Shown here: positions 1 to 9,772 of the stretch, one piece after another
How the letters are laid out: each line of letters starts with the position of its first letter
Position numbering within the stretch: the stretch's first letter is position 1
Assembly (NCBI RefSeq): GCF_026339735.1
Contig: NZ_JAPEQG010000001.1
Location: 7,749,001 to 7,813,000, forward strand
Reading direction: 5' to 3'
Length of the DNA: 64,000 nucleotides
Source of the DNA: Streptomyces sp. NBC_01669
GTDB taxonomy: Bacteria; Actinomycetota; Actinomycetes; Streptomycetales; Streptomycetaceae
The notes under the pieces: model-generated
Told to the model about the DNA's origin: nothing
Databases searched by the model: none
Seen by the model: the letters and a program-made list of their open reading frames with translations, nothing else
Program-made: the position numbers and the translations under genes

Positions 1-422
1 CGGTCCAGAAGGGGTATTTCGATCGCCGGGCAGTGGTCCATCACCATGTCGAGTCCGGCTGCCTGTGTGCGTTCGTACGCTGCGTCGTCGATCACGCCGA
101 GCTGGAACCAGACCGCCTTCGCGCCGATCGTGACGGCCTCGTCCGCGACGGCGCCCGCCAGTCCGCTGTTGACGAAGACGTCCACGACGTCGACCGGGAA
201 CGGGATGTCGGCCAGCGACGCGTAGCCCTCCTCTCCGTGCACCCGTTCCGCCTTCGGGTGCACCGGGACCACGCGCTTGCCGAAGCGCTGGAGGACCGCG
301 GCGACGCGGTAGGCCGCGCGCGACTCGTTGTCGGACAGTCCCACCACGGCCCAGGTGTCGCCCGAGTCCCGGAGAATCCTGCGGATCGTCTCAGTCTCGG
401 TCCCTGCTGCGTCTGCGTACAT
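1..422 (-). CDS. CoA-binding domain protein (YccU-like), 3' end cut by window edge
   Basis: A small Rossmann-fold protein of the CoA_binding (YccU) family; these bind CoA or nucleotides and their exact role is not established. Reading left from the ATG at 422 gives 140 residues before the sequence runs out. The family landmarks are the nucleotide-binding segment TWAVVGLSDNESRAAY near residues 23-38, the VVPVHP strand, VDVFVNS, and the conserved end region MVMDHCPAIEIP. The usual family length is about 135-145 residues, so only the last few residues are missing. It is divergent from the YigZ gene, with about 60 bases between the two starts. Confidence 0.85.
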   Translation of the reverse strand, partial: MYADAAGTETETIRRILRDSGDTWAVVGLSDNESRAAYRVAAVLQRFGKRVVPVHPKAERVHGEEGYASLADIPFPVDVVDVFVNSGLAGAVADEAVTIGAKAVWFQLGVIDDAAYERTQAAGLDMVMDHCPAIEIPLLD

Positions 423-481
423 GATGCGGACAACGGACTGCGACCGCGGGCCATTCCCGCTGCTGCGCATAGGGTGGACGG

Positions 482-1108
482 ATGCAGGAGCAGTACCGGA
501 CAGTCGCCCGAGCGGGCGTGCACGAGACCGAAATCAACCGATCGCGCTTCATCTGCGCGCTCGCCCCCGCCGCCACCGAGCAGGAGGCGCAGGACTTCGT
601 CGCACGCATCCGCAGGGAACACCCGACCGCCACCCACAACTGCTTCGCGTACGTGATCGGCGCCGACGCCTCCGTACAGAAGGCCAGTGACGACGGGGAG
701 CCCGGTGGCACTGCGGGCGTCCCCATGCTGCAGATGCTGATGCGCCGGGAGATGCGGTACGTCGCCGCCGTCGTCACCCGCTACTACGGCGGGGTGAAGC
801 TCGGCGCCGGCGGCCTGATCCGGGCCTACGGAGGAGCGGTCGGCGAGGCGCTCGACGAGCTGGGCACGATCACCCGGCAGCGGTTCCGGCTCGCCACGGT
901 CACCGTCGACCACCAGCGGGCAGGCAGGCTCCAGAACGACCTGCGCGCCACCGGGCGGGCCGTCCGGGAGGTCCGGTACCAGGAAGCGGTGATCATCGAG
1001 ATCGGGCTGCCGGACGCGGATGTCGAGGACTTCCGGCGCTGGCTGGCCGATACGACGGCGGGTGAGGCGCTGCTGGAGCTGGGCGGCGAGGCGTACGGGG
1101 ACACCTGA
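482..1108 (+). CDS. YigZ/IMPACT family protein
   Basis: A 208-residue protein with the two-domain YigZ/UPF0029 architecture. The N-terminal IMPACT domain includes the motif THNCFAYVIG followed by the segment DDGEPGGTAGVPML. Then comes RYYGGVKLGAGGLIRAY, the hallmark of the family, and a C-terminal EF-G-like domain (DUF1949, about residues 140-205). Eukaryotic IMPACT regulates translation; the bacterial role is unclear and a ribosome- or RNA-linked function is only an inference. Length is normal and the start is ATG. It stands alone and is divergent from the CoA-binding gene. Confidence 0.93.
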   Translation: MQEQYRTVARAGVHETEINRSRFICALAPAATEQEAQDFVARIRREHPTATHNCFAYVIGADASVQKASDDGEPGGTAGVPMLQMLMRREMRYVAAVVTRYYGGVKLGAGGLIRAYGGAVGEALDELGTITRQRFRLATVTVDHQRAGRLQNDLRATGRAVREVRYQEAVIIEIGLPDADVEDFRRWLADTTAGEALLELGGEAYGDT

Positions 1109-1575
1109 ACGCACTCGACGGGGTGGCACGGCCGCGCTGCGGATCCGGAAATCGGTGGGGGAGAGCGAGCCGCGCCCCTCAGCCTCTCGGAGTACTTCCG
1201 GCCGACGCCGCCGGTGACACCCTCGGGGACGTGCTGCGCGGCGAGCATCACGGGCGTACCACTGGTTCGGAGCGATCCCCCCGTCGGGCTTCTCCGGCAG
1301 GATCTCGCCGTCGCCCGGGCCGCATACCGGCAGGCGGAACGGCTCGGCATCGGAACGCCGATCGATCTTCTTCGCCGAACACGTCGGAGGCGGTGCGTGG
1401 CGATGGGAGACTGTGGGCTGTGAGGAAACAGGTTCGTGAGGGATCAGGGGCGCAGCGGCGCTAGCGTGGTCGGTGCCGACCGTGCGCTCCCGCGCCGGTC
1501 CGGTGCGGCTCCCGGGCAAGACAGGCGTGGACGCTGGGTGCGAAGGAAGAGAAACATGCAGGTCGGAGCCAGGTC
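1109..1575 (+). other. 467-base stretch without a confident gene
   Basis: No open frame here has a convincing product. A plus-strand frame from about 1156 to 1423 keeps a fairly high third-position G/C content and contains a helix-like segment (DLAVARAAYRQAERLGIG). I recognise no family in it, and it has no start with a ribosome-binding site. It may be a gene remnant. The last 60 bases before sbcD contain AAGGAAGAG and GGAG purine runs that could serve its translation start. Confidence 0.4.
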
Positions 1576-2742
1576 TTGAGGATTCTGCACACATCGGACT
1601 GGCACCTGGGGCGGTCGTTCCACCGGGTCTCGCTGCTGGAGGCACAGGCCGCCTACCTCGATCATCTGGTGGCGACCGTCCGAGAGCGCGAGGTCGACGC
1701 CGTCGTCGTCGCGGGTGATGTCTACGACAGAGCCGTGCCCCCGCTCTCCGCCGTCGAGCTCTTCGACCGGGCCCTGCACCGGCTCGCCGCCGCGGGCGTA
1801 CCCACGGTGATGATCTCCGGGAACCACGACTCGGCCCGCAGGCTCGGCGTCGGCGCAGGACTGATCGGGCGGGCCGGCATCCATCTGCGTACCGACCCGG
1901 CGGAGTGCGCCACCCCCGTCGTCCTGCACGACGAGCACGGCGATGTGGCGTTCTACGGGCTGCCCTATCTGGAACCGGCCCTCGTCAAGGACGTGTTGAA
2001 GGCTGAGCGGGCCGGACACGAAGCGGTGCTGACCGCCGCCATGGACCGGGTCCGCGCCGACCTCGCCACCCGGCCGGAATCCACCCGCTCCGTGGTCCTC
2101 GCCCACGCCTTCGTCGCGGGCGGCGAACCCAGCGACAGCGAGCGCGACATCACCATCGGCGGTGTGGCCGCCGTACCCGCCGGCGTCTTCGACGGCATCG
2201 ACTACACGGCGCTCGGCCATCTGCACGGCTCCCAGGCCGTCACCGACCGGGTGCGCTACTCCGGCTCACCCCTCGCGTACTCCTTCTCCGAGGTCGCCCA
2301 CCGCAAGACCATGTGGCTGATCGACCTCGGAGCCACCGGAACGATCACCGCCGAGCGGATCGACTGCCCGGTGCCCCGTCCGCTCGCCCGCCTCCGTGGC
2401 CGCCTGGACATCCTGCTCGAAGACCCGGCGCTGGCCCGGCACGAGGAGGCATGGGTGGAGGCGACCCTCACCGACCCGGTCCGTCCGGACGAGCCGATGG
2501 CCCGCCTCCTGGACAGGTTTCCGCACACCCTGAGCCTGGTCTTCGAACCCGAGCGGGCCCCCGGGGATCCGCTCGCCTCATACGCACAGCGCCTCAGGGG
2601 GCGCGACGACCAGCAGATCGCGGAGGACTTCGTGGCGCATGTCCGGGGCGGGAACGGGGCGGACGAGCAGGAGCGCACGGTGCTGCGCGGCGCCTTCGAC
2701 CACGTACGGGTGGACGACGGCGTGCGCGAGGTGAACCGTTGA
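1576..2742 (+). CDS. sbcD: Exonuclease subunit SbcD (Mre11-like nuclease)
   Basis: Nuclease subunit of the SbcCD (Rad50-Mre11) complex, which opens hairpins and trims DNA ends. The 388-residue protein begins with the family signature MRILHTSDWHLGR (metal ligands D8 and H10). It then shows VVVAGDVYDR, MISGNHDS (the phosphoesterase GNHD motif) and TALGHLHG, followed by the C-terminal capping domain. The start is the TTG at 1576, because the protein must begin at MRILHTSDWH; a GGAG lies 7 bases upstream. Its stop overlaps the sbcC start (TTGA), indicating translational coupling. Confidence 0.96.
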   Translation: MRILHTSDWHLGRSFHRVSLLEAQAAYLDHLVATVREREVDAVVVAGDVYDRAVPPLSAVELFDRALHRLAAAGVPTVMISGNHDSARRLGVGAGLIGRAGIHLRTDPAECATPVVLHDEHGDVAFYGLPYLEPALVKDVLKAERAGHEAVLTAAMDRVRADLATRPESTRSVVLAHAFVAGGEPSDSERDITIGGVAAVPAGVFDGIDYTALGHLHGSQAVTDRVRYSGSPLAYSFSEVAHRKTMWLIDLGATGTITAERIDCPVPRPLARLRGRLDILLEDPALARHEEAWVEATLTDPVRPDEPMARLLDRFPHTLSLVFEPERAPGDPLASYAQRLRGRDDQQIAEDFVAHVRGGNGADEQERTVLRGAFDHVRVDDGVREVNR

Positions 2743-5700
2743 GACTCCACCGGCTCACCCTCACCGCCTTCGGCCCGTTCGGCGCCACCCAGGAAGTCGA
2801 CTTCGACGCGCTCTCCGCCGCCGGACTCTTTCTGCTGCACGGACCCACCGGAGCGGGGAAGACCTCCGTCCTCGACGCCGTCTGCTACGGGCTGTACGGC
2901 GCGGTGCCCGGAGCCCGCCAGAGCCCCGGCACCTCACTGCGCAGCGATCACGCCCCGGCCGGCCTCCCCACCGAGGTCCGGCTGGAACTGACCGTCGGCG
3001 GACGGCACCTGGAGATCACCCGGCGCCCGGCCCAGCCCCGCCCCAAGAAGAAGGGCGAGGGCTTCACCACCGAGAAGGCGCAGAGCTGGCTGCGCGAGTA
3101 CGACCCCGAGCACGGCTGGCGGGCGCTCAGCCGCTCGCACCAGGAGATCGGCGAGGAGATCACCCAGCTCGTCGGGATGAGCCGGGACCAGTTCTGCCAG
3201 GTGGTGTTGCTGCCGCAGGGCGACTTCGCACGCTTCCTGCGCGCCGATGCCGAAGCCCGCGGCAAACTGCTCGGCAGACTCTTCGACACCCGCCGCTTCG
3301 CGGCCGTCGAGGAACGGCTCACCGAACTGCGCCGTACCACCGAGACGCAGGTCAAGGCCGGGGACGAGCAGATCCTCGGGATCGCCCAGCGGATCGCCCA
3401 GGCCGCCGGACCTGCTGCCGGTGAACTGCCCCTGCCGGACGCCCGGCCTGGCGATCCGGGACTCGCGGACGGCGTACTGGAGTGGGCTGCAGTGGCCCGC
3501 AGCAACGCCCGGGAACGGCTCGACATCGCCGAGTCCGTACTCTCCGCAGCCGAGAGTGGGCAGGCCCTCGCCCGCCGCGAACTCGACACCGCACGCGAAC
3601 TCGCCAGACTCCAGCAGCGGTACGAGGAAACGCGCCGCCGCGCCCGCGAGCTCGAAGCCCGCCGCCCCGAGCGGGACCGGCAGCGCGAGCGGCTCGAACG
3701 AGCGCGCAAGGCTGAACTCGTCGCCCCCGCACTGGAGTTGCGCGACGACGCCGAGCGCGCCCACCGGACTGCCCGAGCGGCCCATGAGCGCGTCCGCGCC
3801 CAGCTGCCCGACACCCTTGTCGACGCGGGTGCCGAGCAGTTGGCAACCCTGGAACGCAGGCTCCGGCAGGAGCTCGGCGGTCTCGACGCCGCGCGTCGTG
3901 CCGAGCGGCGCAGCGCGGAGATCGACACCGAGCGAGCCGAACTGGAACGCCAGGCCCGCGCCGACGACGAACTGATCCAGGAAGCGGAAGGCTGGCTGGC
4001 GGGCTGGGGGTCCACCCGCCACGAGCTCCAGGAACGCATCGAGACGGCACAGGAGTCCGCGACCCGCGCCGAACACCTTGCGGGGCGGCTGGAGCCGGCC
4101 CGCCGCCGCCTGGACGCGGCCCGTCGCCGCGACGCGCTCGCGGCCAAGGCGACGGGTGCGGCCGACCGGCTGGCCGCGGCGCGCGAACGCGCCCTGGGTG
4201 CACACGAAAGGTGGCTTGAGCTGCGTGAGCAGCGGCTGCGCGACATCGCCGCCGAGCTTGCGGCGGAACTCGTCGACGGCGAGGCCTGCAAGGTCTGCGG
4301 GTCGGGCGACCACCCGGAGCCCGCGCGGGCAGCGGAGGGGCATGTCGACCGGGCGGCCGAGGAGGCGGCTCTCGCCGTGTACCGGCGTGCCGAGCAGGCG
4401 CGTACAGAGGCGGATCGGGAGCTCGGAGTCGTACGGGAGAAGCACGCGGCGGCGCGTGCCGCGGCGCTGCCCGTCGTGGGGACCACTGCCGACGATGCCT
4501 CTGACCGCGGAGCCGCCGGGACTGCCGATGACGGGCCCCATGCTGCTGAACCTGCCGTTGTCGAACTTGAGGCGCTGGTCGCCGAGTTGGCTGCCGAGCA
4601 CGCCCATGCGCACCGTACCGCCGCCGGAATGCACGCCGCGCGCGAGGCCCTCGCGGTCGCCGAACGGGAGCAGACCGAGAGGCGTGAAGCGCGGCAGCAG
4701 GCCGAGCGCCGCTCCGCCGCCCGGACCTCGCGGCGGGAAGGGCTCGATCGGGAACAGGCTGGACTGGAAGCCGAGTTGACGGCCGCGCGCGGCGAATCCG
4801 GCAGTGTCGCCGCGCACGCTGCCCTGCTGGAGCGCCGGATGGCTCTGCTCGCCGACGCCGCCGAGGCGGTGCGCGCCGAGGAGTTGGCGGCGCGGCGCAG
4901 CAAGGAGGCCGACGGCCGGCTCGCGGACGCCGCGTTCCGGGCCGGGTTCGACACACCTGAGGCTGCCGCTGCGACCCTGCTCACGGACGCCGAGCACCGC
5001 GACATCCAGCACCGGATCGATGGCTGGCAGGCCGAGGCCGCAGCCGTCGCCGAACGGCTCGCCGAGCCCGAGACCTGCGCCGCCGCCGAGCACCCGGAGG
5101 CCGACCCCGACGCCGCACAGGCCGCGTACGACGCGGCCGAGGGGCGGCTGCGGAACGCCGCCGCCACGCTCGCCGCCGCCCGGGAGCGCTGCGCCGAACT
5201 CGGCCGGCTGTCCCGCCGCGCGGCGCAGGACGTGCGCGCACTGGGACCGCTGCGCGACGAGTACGACCGGGTGGCCCGACTGGCCGGGCTCACCGCAGGC
5301 ACCTCCGCGGACAACGAACGCAAGATGCGGCTGGAGTCGTACGTTCTTGCCGCCCGGCTCGAACAGGTCGCCGCCGCCGCCACCGCACGGCTGCAGCGGA
5401 TGTCGTCGGGCCGCTACACGCTCGTCCACTCCGACGCCCGCACCGGAGGCCGCCGGTCCGGCCTCGGACTGCATGTCGTCGACTCCTGGACCGGCCGTGA
5501 GCGCGACACGGCGACGCTCTCGGGCGGCGAGACGTTCTTCGCCTCCCTGGCTCTGGCGCTCGGTCTCGCCGACGTCGTCACCGACGAGGCGGGAGGGGTC
5601 CGGCTGGACACACTCTTCATCGACGAGGGGTTCGGCAGCCTCGACGACCAGACCCTGGACGAGGTCCTCGACGTACTGGACTCGCTGCGCGAGCGGGACC

Positions 5701-5825
5701 GCAGCGTCGGCATCGTCAGCCACGTCGGCGATCTGCGTCGCCGGATCCCGGCCCAGCTCGAAGTGGTCAAGGAGCGGCACGGATCGGCGGTGTTCCACCG
5801 CGCGGCCGGCGGGGTCAGCGGCTGA
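2739..5825 (+). CDS. sbcC: Exonuclease subunit SbcC (Rad50-like SMC ATPase)
   Basis: ATPase subunit of SbcCD, 1028 residues from the TTG at 2739. The N-terminal Walker A is GPTGAGKT at about residues 35-42, followed by the Q-loop region QVVLLPQGDFARFL. A very long Arg/Glu/Ala-rich coiled coil is broken by the zinc-hook CxxC (Cys517 and Cys520, in CKVCGSGDHPEP). A second coil follows, then the ABC signature LSGGETFFASLALALG, and finally Walker B LFIDEGFGSLD. All hallmarks are intact. The gene overlaps sbcD by four bases and overlaps the convergent Lrp gene by 11 bases at its end. Confidence 0.97.
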   Translation: MRLHRLTLTAFGPFGATQEVDFDALSAAGLFLLHGPTGAGKTSVLDAVCYGLYGAVPGARQSPGTSLRSDHAPAGLPTEVRLELTVGGRHLEITRRPAQPRPKKKGEGFTTEKAQSWLREYDPEHGWRALSRSHQEIGEEITQLVGMSRDQFCQVVLLPQGDFARFLRADAEARGKLLGRLFDTRRFAAVEERLTELRRTTETQVKAGDEQILGIAQRIAQAAGPAAGELPLPDARPGDPGLADGVLEWAAVARSNARERLDIAESVLSAAESGQALARRELDTARELARLQQRYEETRRRARELEARRPERDRQRERLERARKAELVAPALELRDDAERAHRTARAAHERVRAQLPDTLVDAGAEQLATLERRLRQELGGLDAARRAERRSAEIDTERAELERQARADDELIQEAEGWLAGWGSTRHELQERIETAQESATRAEHLAGRLEPARRRLDAARRRDALAAKATGAADRLAAARERALGAHERWLELREQRLRDIAAELAAELVDGEACKVCGSGDHPEPARAAEGHVDRAAEEAALAVYRRAEQARTEADRELGVVREKHAAARAAALPVVGTTADDASDRGAAGTADDGPHAAEPAVVELEALVAELAAEHAHAHRTAAGMHAAREALAVAEREQTERREARQQAERRSAARTSRREGLDREQAGLEAELTAARGESGSVAAHAALLERRMALLADAAEAVRAEELAARRSKEADGRLADAAFRAGFDTPEAAAATLLTDAEHRDIQHRIDGWQAEAAAVAERLAEPETCAAAEHPEADPDAAQAAYDAAEGRLRNAAATLAAARERCAELGRLSRRAAQDVRALGPLRDEYDRVARLAGLTAGTSADNERKMRLESYVLAARLEQVAAAATARLQRMSSGRYTLVHSDARTGGRRSGLGLHVVDSWTGRERDTATLSGGETFFASLALALGLADVVTDEAGGVRLDTLFIDEGFGSLDDQTLDEVLDVLDSLRERDRSVGIVSHVGDLRRRIPAQLEVVKERHGSAVFHRAAGGVSG

Positions 5826-6261
5826 TCGGCCGCCGGGGGAGGGGCGAGGAGTAGACGACGCTGGTGGTGACGGAACCGAGCGTGCCGATCTTCCCCGCGA
5901 CCTCCTCCAGGTGGCTCATCGAGCGAGCGGTCACCTTGAGGACGAAGCAGTCGTCGCCGGTGACATGGTGGGCTTCCACGATCTCGGGCGTCGCGTCGAG
6001 AAGATCGTGGAACGGCTTGTAGTGTCCGTTCGGATAGCGCAGCCGTACGAGGGCGAGAATCGGCAGTCCGAGCGCCTCCGGGTCCACCACGGCGGCGTAC
6101 CCACTGATGATTCCCGCCTCCTCGAGGCGGCGCACCCGCTCCGTCACCGCGCTCGGGGACATCGCGACGGCGCGGGCCAGCTCGGCGAAGGTCGCCCGTC
6201 CCTCGCGCTGCAGGACATCGAGGATGCGCCAGTCGGTGGTGTCCGGGGAATAGTCGGTCAT
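5815..6261 (-). CDS. Lrp/AsnC family transcriptional regulator
   Basis: A 148-residue regulator with an N-terminal winged HTH (about residues 8-60: WRILDVLQREGRATFAELAR, then MSPSAVTERVRRLEEAGII) and a C-terminal RAM/ligand-binding domain containing HHVTGDDCFVLKV. Family members form dimers and octamers and sense amino acids or small effectors. It is divergent from the rhodanese gene (95 bases between starts), so control of that gene and of itself is the natural inference. The end overlaps sbcC by 11 bases. Confidence 0.94.
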   Translation of the reverse strand: MTDYSPDTTDWRILDVLQREGRATFAELARAVAMSPSAVTERVRRLEEAGIISGYAAVVDPEALGLPILALVRLRYPNGHYKPFHDLLDATPEIVEAHHVTGDDCFVLKVTARSMSHLEEVAGKIGTLGSVTTSVVYSSPLPRRPISR

Positions 6262-6355
6262 ATCTCAGAGACAACAGGGAAATCCCCGGTGGATCAAGAC
6301 TTGTGCCGGGGATCTCACCTTCCGGCAAAGGATCACTGGTCGTAGATTTTTGGTC

Positions 6356-6844
6356 ATGACTTCACAACTCACCGCCTCCGCAGCCAACCCCGTCCTCCGC
6401 GTTCCGCCGGCCGCACCGGCCGAGGCCGCCGCGTACTTCGGCGCCTCGCTCGCCTTCCACGCCGACGTCTCCGATGTCGCCGCCGCTCTCGCGGCCGACG
6501 GTGACCCCGGCTTCGTCGTCCTCGACTCCCGGTCCACCGCCTCCTGGGACCAGGGGCACGTCCCCGGTGCGATTCACCTGCCCACCGCGCTCATCGCCGA
6601 GCAGGCCCGGGATCTCCTCGACCCGGACGTCCCCGTGGTCACGTACTGCTGGGGCCCCGGCTGCAACGGCGCCACCCGCGCCGCGCTGGCACTCGCCGAA
6701 CTCGGCTACCAGGTCAAGGAGATGCTCGGCGGTTTCGAGTACTGGGCGCGTGAGGGCTTCGAGTTCGAGACCTGGGAGGGACGCGAGCGGCGCACCGCGG
6801 ACGCGCTCACCGCGCCGGTCGACTCCGACGACTGCGGCTGCTGA
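6356..6844 (+). CDS. Rhodanese-like domain protein
   Basis: A single-domain rhodanese of 162 residues. The fold landmarks are FVVLDSRS, WDQGHVPGAIHLP and the active-site loop around YCWGPGCNGATRAA, followed by GYQVKEMLGGFEYW. Rhodaneses move sulfane sulfur through a catalytic cysteine. The loop here carries two cysteines (CWGPGC), and the protein ends in DCGC, so more than one thiol could take part. I chose the ATG at 6356 over an upstream in-frame TTG at 6350. No clear ribosome-binding site precedes it, so the message may be leaderless. Divergent from the Lrp regulator. Confidence 0.9.
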   Translation: MTSQLTASAANPVLRVPPAAPAEAAAYFGASLAFHADVSDVAAALAADGDPGFVVLDSRSTASWDQGHVPGAIHLPTALIAEQARDLLDPDVPVVTYCWGPGCNGATRAALALAELGYQVKEMLGGFEYWAREGFEFETWEGRERRTADALTAPVDSDDCGC

Positions 6845-6962
6845 ACGGCGAACGCGGCAGGTCCGTCATGCCCGCGTGGCACGTCGGGAACCCGTCCGAC
6901 AAGCCGGGCGGACACCGCAGGAGGGCCGACCACCGGGCAGGACATCGACGTCGAGCGCGGCT

Positions 6963-7871
6963 TCAGGCGCTGCGACCGGGACCCTCCCCGATCAGGGCGG
7001 TGAACAAAGGCGCGGCGTCGACCCCCGCAGGCAGGCCACTGACCTGGCCGTCACCGACCTCCACCACCCGCCACACCCCGTCGTCGCGCAGCGCGAGATC
7101 GGTCGTTACCCAGTGGCAGCCGAGCTGTTTCACCGCGTCGCGTACGGGGTCGAGTGCGGGCGACGGCAACCGGTCCGGGGTGTCCGGGTGGGCGGTGACC
7201 AGCACCGGCTCGCCGTCCACCCACCACACCCGAGCCTCACCGCCCGGTACGAACGGTTCGTACGCGCGCAGCACCAGACCCCCGGCGAGCGAGTCCCCCT
7301 GCAGCTCGCAGAACCGTCCGGCGACCGAGGCGAGGTGTGCCCGGTCCGTCAACTCCGGTACATAGCAGGCCTCGTGCCACTCGTGCTTGCGGGACTTCAC
7401 GAAGTCCTTCACGATCCCGGGCCCCGCGCCGAGTGGTTCGGCCAACGCCGCCAAGACCACCGACGCCGTGAGCGCCGCCGGCGCCTCGTCGCCGGAGGCG
7501 CTGCCGCTCACCGCCACGGGACGCCACACGCTGCGCGGTGTCAGCCCCGCGAACACCCCGTACCAGCCCGGCAGTTCATGAGCGCGGCGGTACGCGGAAG
7601 CATCCGTCATCAGCGAGCAACCACGGGCGGTGAGCGCCCGCTCCAGCTCCTCGTACCGGCTCGCCGGAATCATCCAGCCCCGGTACCAGTACGGTCCGGA
7701 GCCGCGCTCCACCCGGGCGAGTGCAGCCCCGAGGTCCCCGGCGAGCAGTGCGTCATGGTCCAGCAGCGCGACCCGGCCGCCGCACTCCCGTACCGTTTCG
7801 GCTTCCCCGGCGAACTGTGCGTCGGGGCGCGTGGAACGCAGCGGGTCGCAGCAGAACAGGAACCTTGTCAT
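6963..7871 (-). CDS. ATP-grasp domain protein
   Basis: A 302-residue protein starting at the ATG at 7871 (MTRFLFCCDPL). The middle and C-terminal parts resemble an ATP-grasp fold: the lysine-containing strand GIVKDFVKSRKHEW, LRAYEPF, ARVWWVDG, then DLALRDDGVWRVVEVGDGQVSG, where Glu/Asp would bind Mg-ATP. ATP-grasp enzymes join a carboxylate to an amine or thiol, but the substrates here are unknown. It lies 94 bases downstream of the DUF885 gene on the same strand, possibly cotranscribed. Confidence 0.8.
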   Translation of the reverse strand: MTRFLFCCDPLRSTRPDAQFAGEAETVRECGGRVALLDHDALLAGDLGAALARVERGSGPYWYRGWMIPASRYEELERALTARGCSLMTDASAYRRAHELPGWYGVFAGLTPRSVWRPVAVSGSASGDEAPAALTASVVLAALAEPLGAGPGIVKDFVKSRKHEWHEACYVPELTDRAHLASVAGRFCELQGDSLAGGLVLRAYEPFVPGGEARVWWVDGEPVLVTAHPDTPDRLPSPALDPVRDAVKQLGCHWVTTDLALRDDGVWRVVEVGDGQVSGLPAGVDAAPLFTALIGEGPGRSA

Positions 7872-7965
7872 GATCGTTGCGCCGCTCTCTTCCAGCAGAG
7901 GGGAAGTGGCCGGGCCCACCGTACCGAGCGGGGCCCGACCGCCTTCGTGTCGAAAACCGTCCGGA

Positions 7966-9651
7966 TCAGAGCTTCGACAGCTCGTCGACCAGATCGTCCA
8001 GACCCAGCGGCCCCTGTGACAGCGCTGCCATGTGCCAGGCCTTCGCGTCGAACGCGTCGCCATGCGCCTTGCGGGCGTTCTCCCGGCCCAGCAGCCAGGC
8101 ACGCTCGCCCAGCTTGTAACCGATGGCCTGCCCCGGCATGGAAAGGTAGCGGGTCAGCTCGCTCTCCACGAAGTCCGCCGGCCGGCCGCTGTGGTTGCCG
8201 AAGAACTCCTGCGCCAGCTCGGGTGTCCACCGCTCACCGGGGTGGAAGGGGGAGTCCGCCGGGATCTCCATCTCCGCGTGCATGCCGATGTCCACGATCA
8301 CCCGGCAGGCACGCATCATCTGCGCGTCCAGGTAGCCGAGACGGCGCTCGGCGTCGGGCAGGAAGCCCAGCTCGTCCATGAGCCGCTCCGCATACAGCGC
8401 CCAGCCCTCGGCATTGGCGCTGACGATGCCGATCGACGCCTGGTAGCGGGAGAGACTGTCGGCGACATGGGCCCACTGGGCGATCTGCAGGTGGTGGCCC
8501 GGGACACCCTCGTGGTACCAGGTGGAGACCAGGTCGTACACCGGGAAGCGGGTCTCGCCCATGGTGGGCAGCCAGGTGCGGCCGGGGCGCGAGAAGTCCT
8601 CGGACGGACCCGTGTAGTACGGGGCCGCGGCGCCGCCGGGCGGTGCGATCCGGGACTCCACCTTCCGTACCCGCTCGGCGAGTTCGAAGTGCGTGCCGTC
8701 GAGGGCTTCGATCGCCTCGTCCATCAGGCCCTGCAGCCAGGCCTGGACCTCGTCGACACCCTCGATGTGCTTGCCGTGCACATCGAGATGGGCCAGCGCC
8801 TCCCAGGGACCGGCCCCGGGCAGCACCTTCCCGGCCTCGGCCTTCATCTCGCCGAGCAGCCGGTGATACTCGGACCAGCCGTACGCGTATGCTTCGTCGA
8901 GATCCAGATCGGTACCGTTGAAGTAACGCGACCAGCGGGCGTACCGCTCCCGGCCCACCGTGTCGGGCGCACCCTCGACCGCGGGGGCGTACACATCGCG
9001 CATCCAGTCGCGCAGCGCCTGCGTGGCCTCCGTGGCCTGGCGGGCGGCGTCGTCCAGATCCGCGCGCAGCGAGTCCGGGCCCGCGGCGACGAAACCCTGG
9101 TAGAACCCGGTTCCGTCCTGCCCGACCCACTCGGTCAGCTGGCCGATGAAGGTGGCGGTGGCGCGCGGACCGCCGTACAGCTTCCGCTCCAGGCCGAGCG
9201 CGAGCGAGGCGCGGTACCCCTCCAGGGCTCCGGGAACCGCCAGCAGCCGCTCCACGATCGCCGCCCAGTCCTCATCGGTCTCGGTCGGCGTCACCGTCAG
9301 CACCTCACGGACGCTGTGCGCCGGCGAGTGCAGGTTGGAGACGGCTCGCAGGCTCTCGTCGGCCTCATGGACAGCGATCTCCGCGGTCAGCCGTTCCCGC
9401 AGCAGGCGGCCACAGCGGCGCTCTGCGTCGCTGTCCGCGCCCGGGAGCTGCTCGGCGGCGTCGAGCTTCACCAGGGTGGCGCGGGCGAGCTCGGCAAGGG
9501 CTTCCTGCCCGGCGGGGGAGAAGTCGGGAAGACGGCGGGAGCTTTCCACTACACCGAGGTAGGTGCCTGAGATCGGGTCGAGTTCGATGAATGCGTCGAC
9601 GTAGGCGTCGGCGACCTGGCGGGGCAGCGCGCTGTTCGAAGTGTCTGACAT
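7966..9651 (-). CDS. DUF885 family protein (predicted metallopeptidase)
   Basis: A 561-residue cytoplasmic protein of the DUF885 family. The strongest feature is HEGVPGHHLQ, an HExxGH-type zinc-binding motif, in the segment VSTWYHEGVPGHHLQIAQW. Further family segments are GWALYAERLMDELGF, MRACRVIVDIGMH, and the C-terminal YLSMPGQAIGYKLG. Members are thought to be zinc-dependent hydrolases; the substrate is unknown. The start is the ATG at 9651 (MSDTSNS), which removes an N-terminal extension unlike the family. There is no signal peptide. Confidence 0.92.
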   Translation of the reverse strand: MSDTSNSALPRQVADAYVDAFIELDPISGTYLGVVESSRRLPDFSPAGQEALAELARATLVKLDAAEQLPGADSDAERRCGRLLRERLTAEIAVHEADESLRAVSNLHSPAHSVREVLTVTPTETDEDWAAIVERLLAVPGALEGYRASLALGLERKLYGGPRATATFIGQLTEWVGQDGTGFYQGFVAAGPDSLRADLDDAARQATEATQALRDWMRDVYAPAVEGAPDTVGRERYARWSRYFNGTDLDLDEAYAYGWSEYHRLLGEMKAEAGKVLPGAGPWEALAHLDVHGKHIEGVDEVQAWLQGLMDEAIEALDGTHFELAERVRKVESRIAPPGGAAAPYYTGPSEDFSRPGRTWLPTMGETRFPVYDLVSTWYHEGVPGHHLQIAQWAHVADSLSRYQASIGIVSANAEGWALYAERLMDELGFLPDAERRLGYLDAQMMRACRVIVDIGMHAEMEIPADSPFHPGERWTPELAQEFFGNHSGRPADFVESELTRYLSMPGQAIGYKLGERAWLLGRENARKAHGDAFDAKAWHMAALSQGPLGLDDLVDELSKL

Positions 9652-9772
9652 GCGGACATCTTCGTACGGCCAGGGGGCCCGCGTCACTATCGATAGACGT
9701 CAGGGACCTGACACAGTTCATTCCGGTTCGACGCCGTGGACGCGGATCACCGACCGCGGTGGCCGGAACCGG

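Noticed and set aside
2934..5798. A 954-codon minus-strand open frame across sbcC
   Set aside because: It mirrors the sbcC coiled coil. The plus frame has all SbcC motifs; the minus frame has none.
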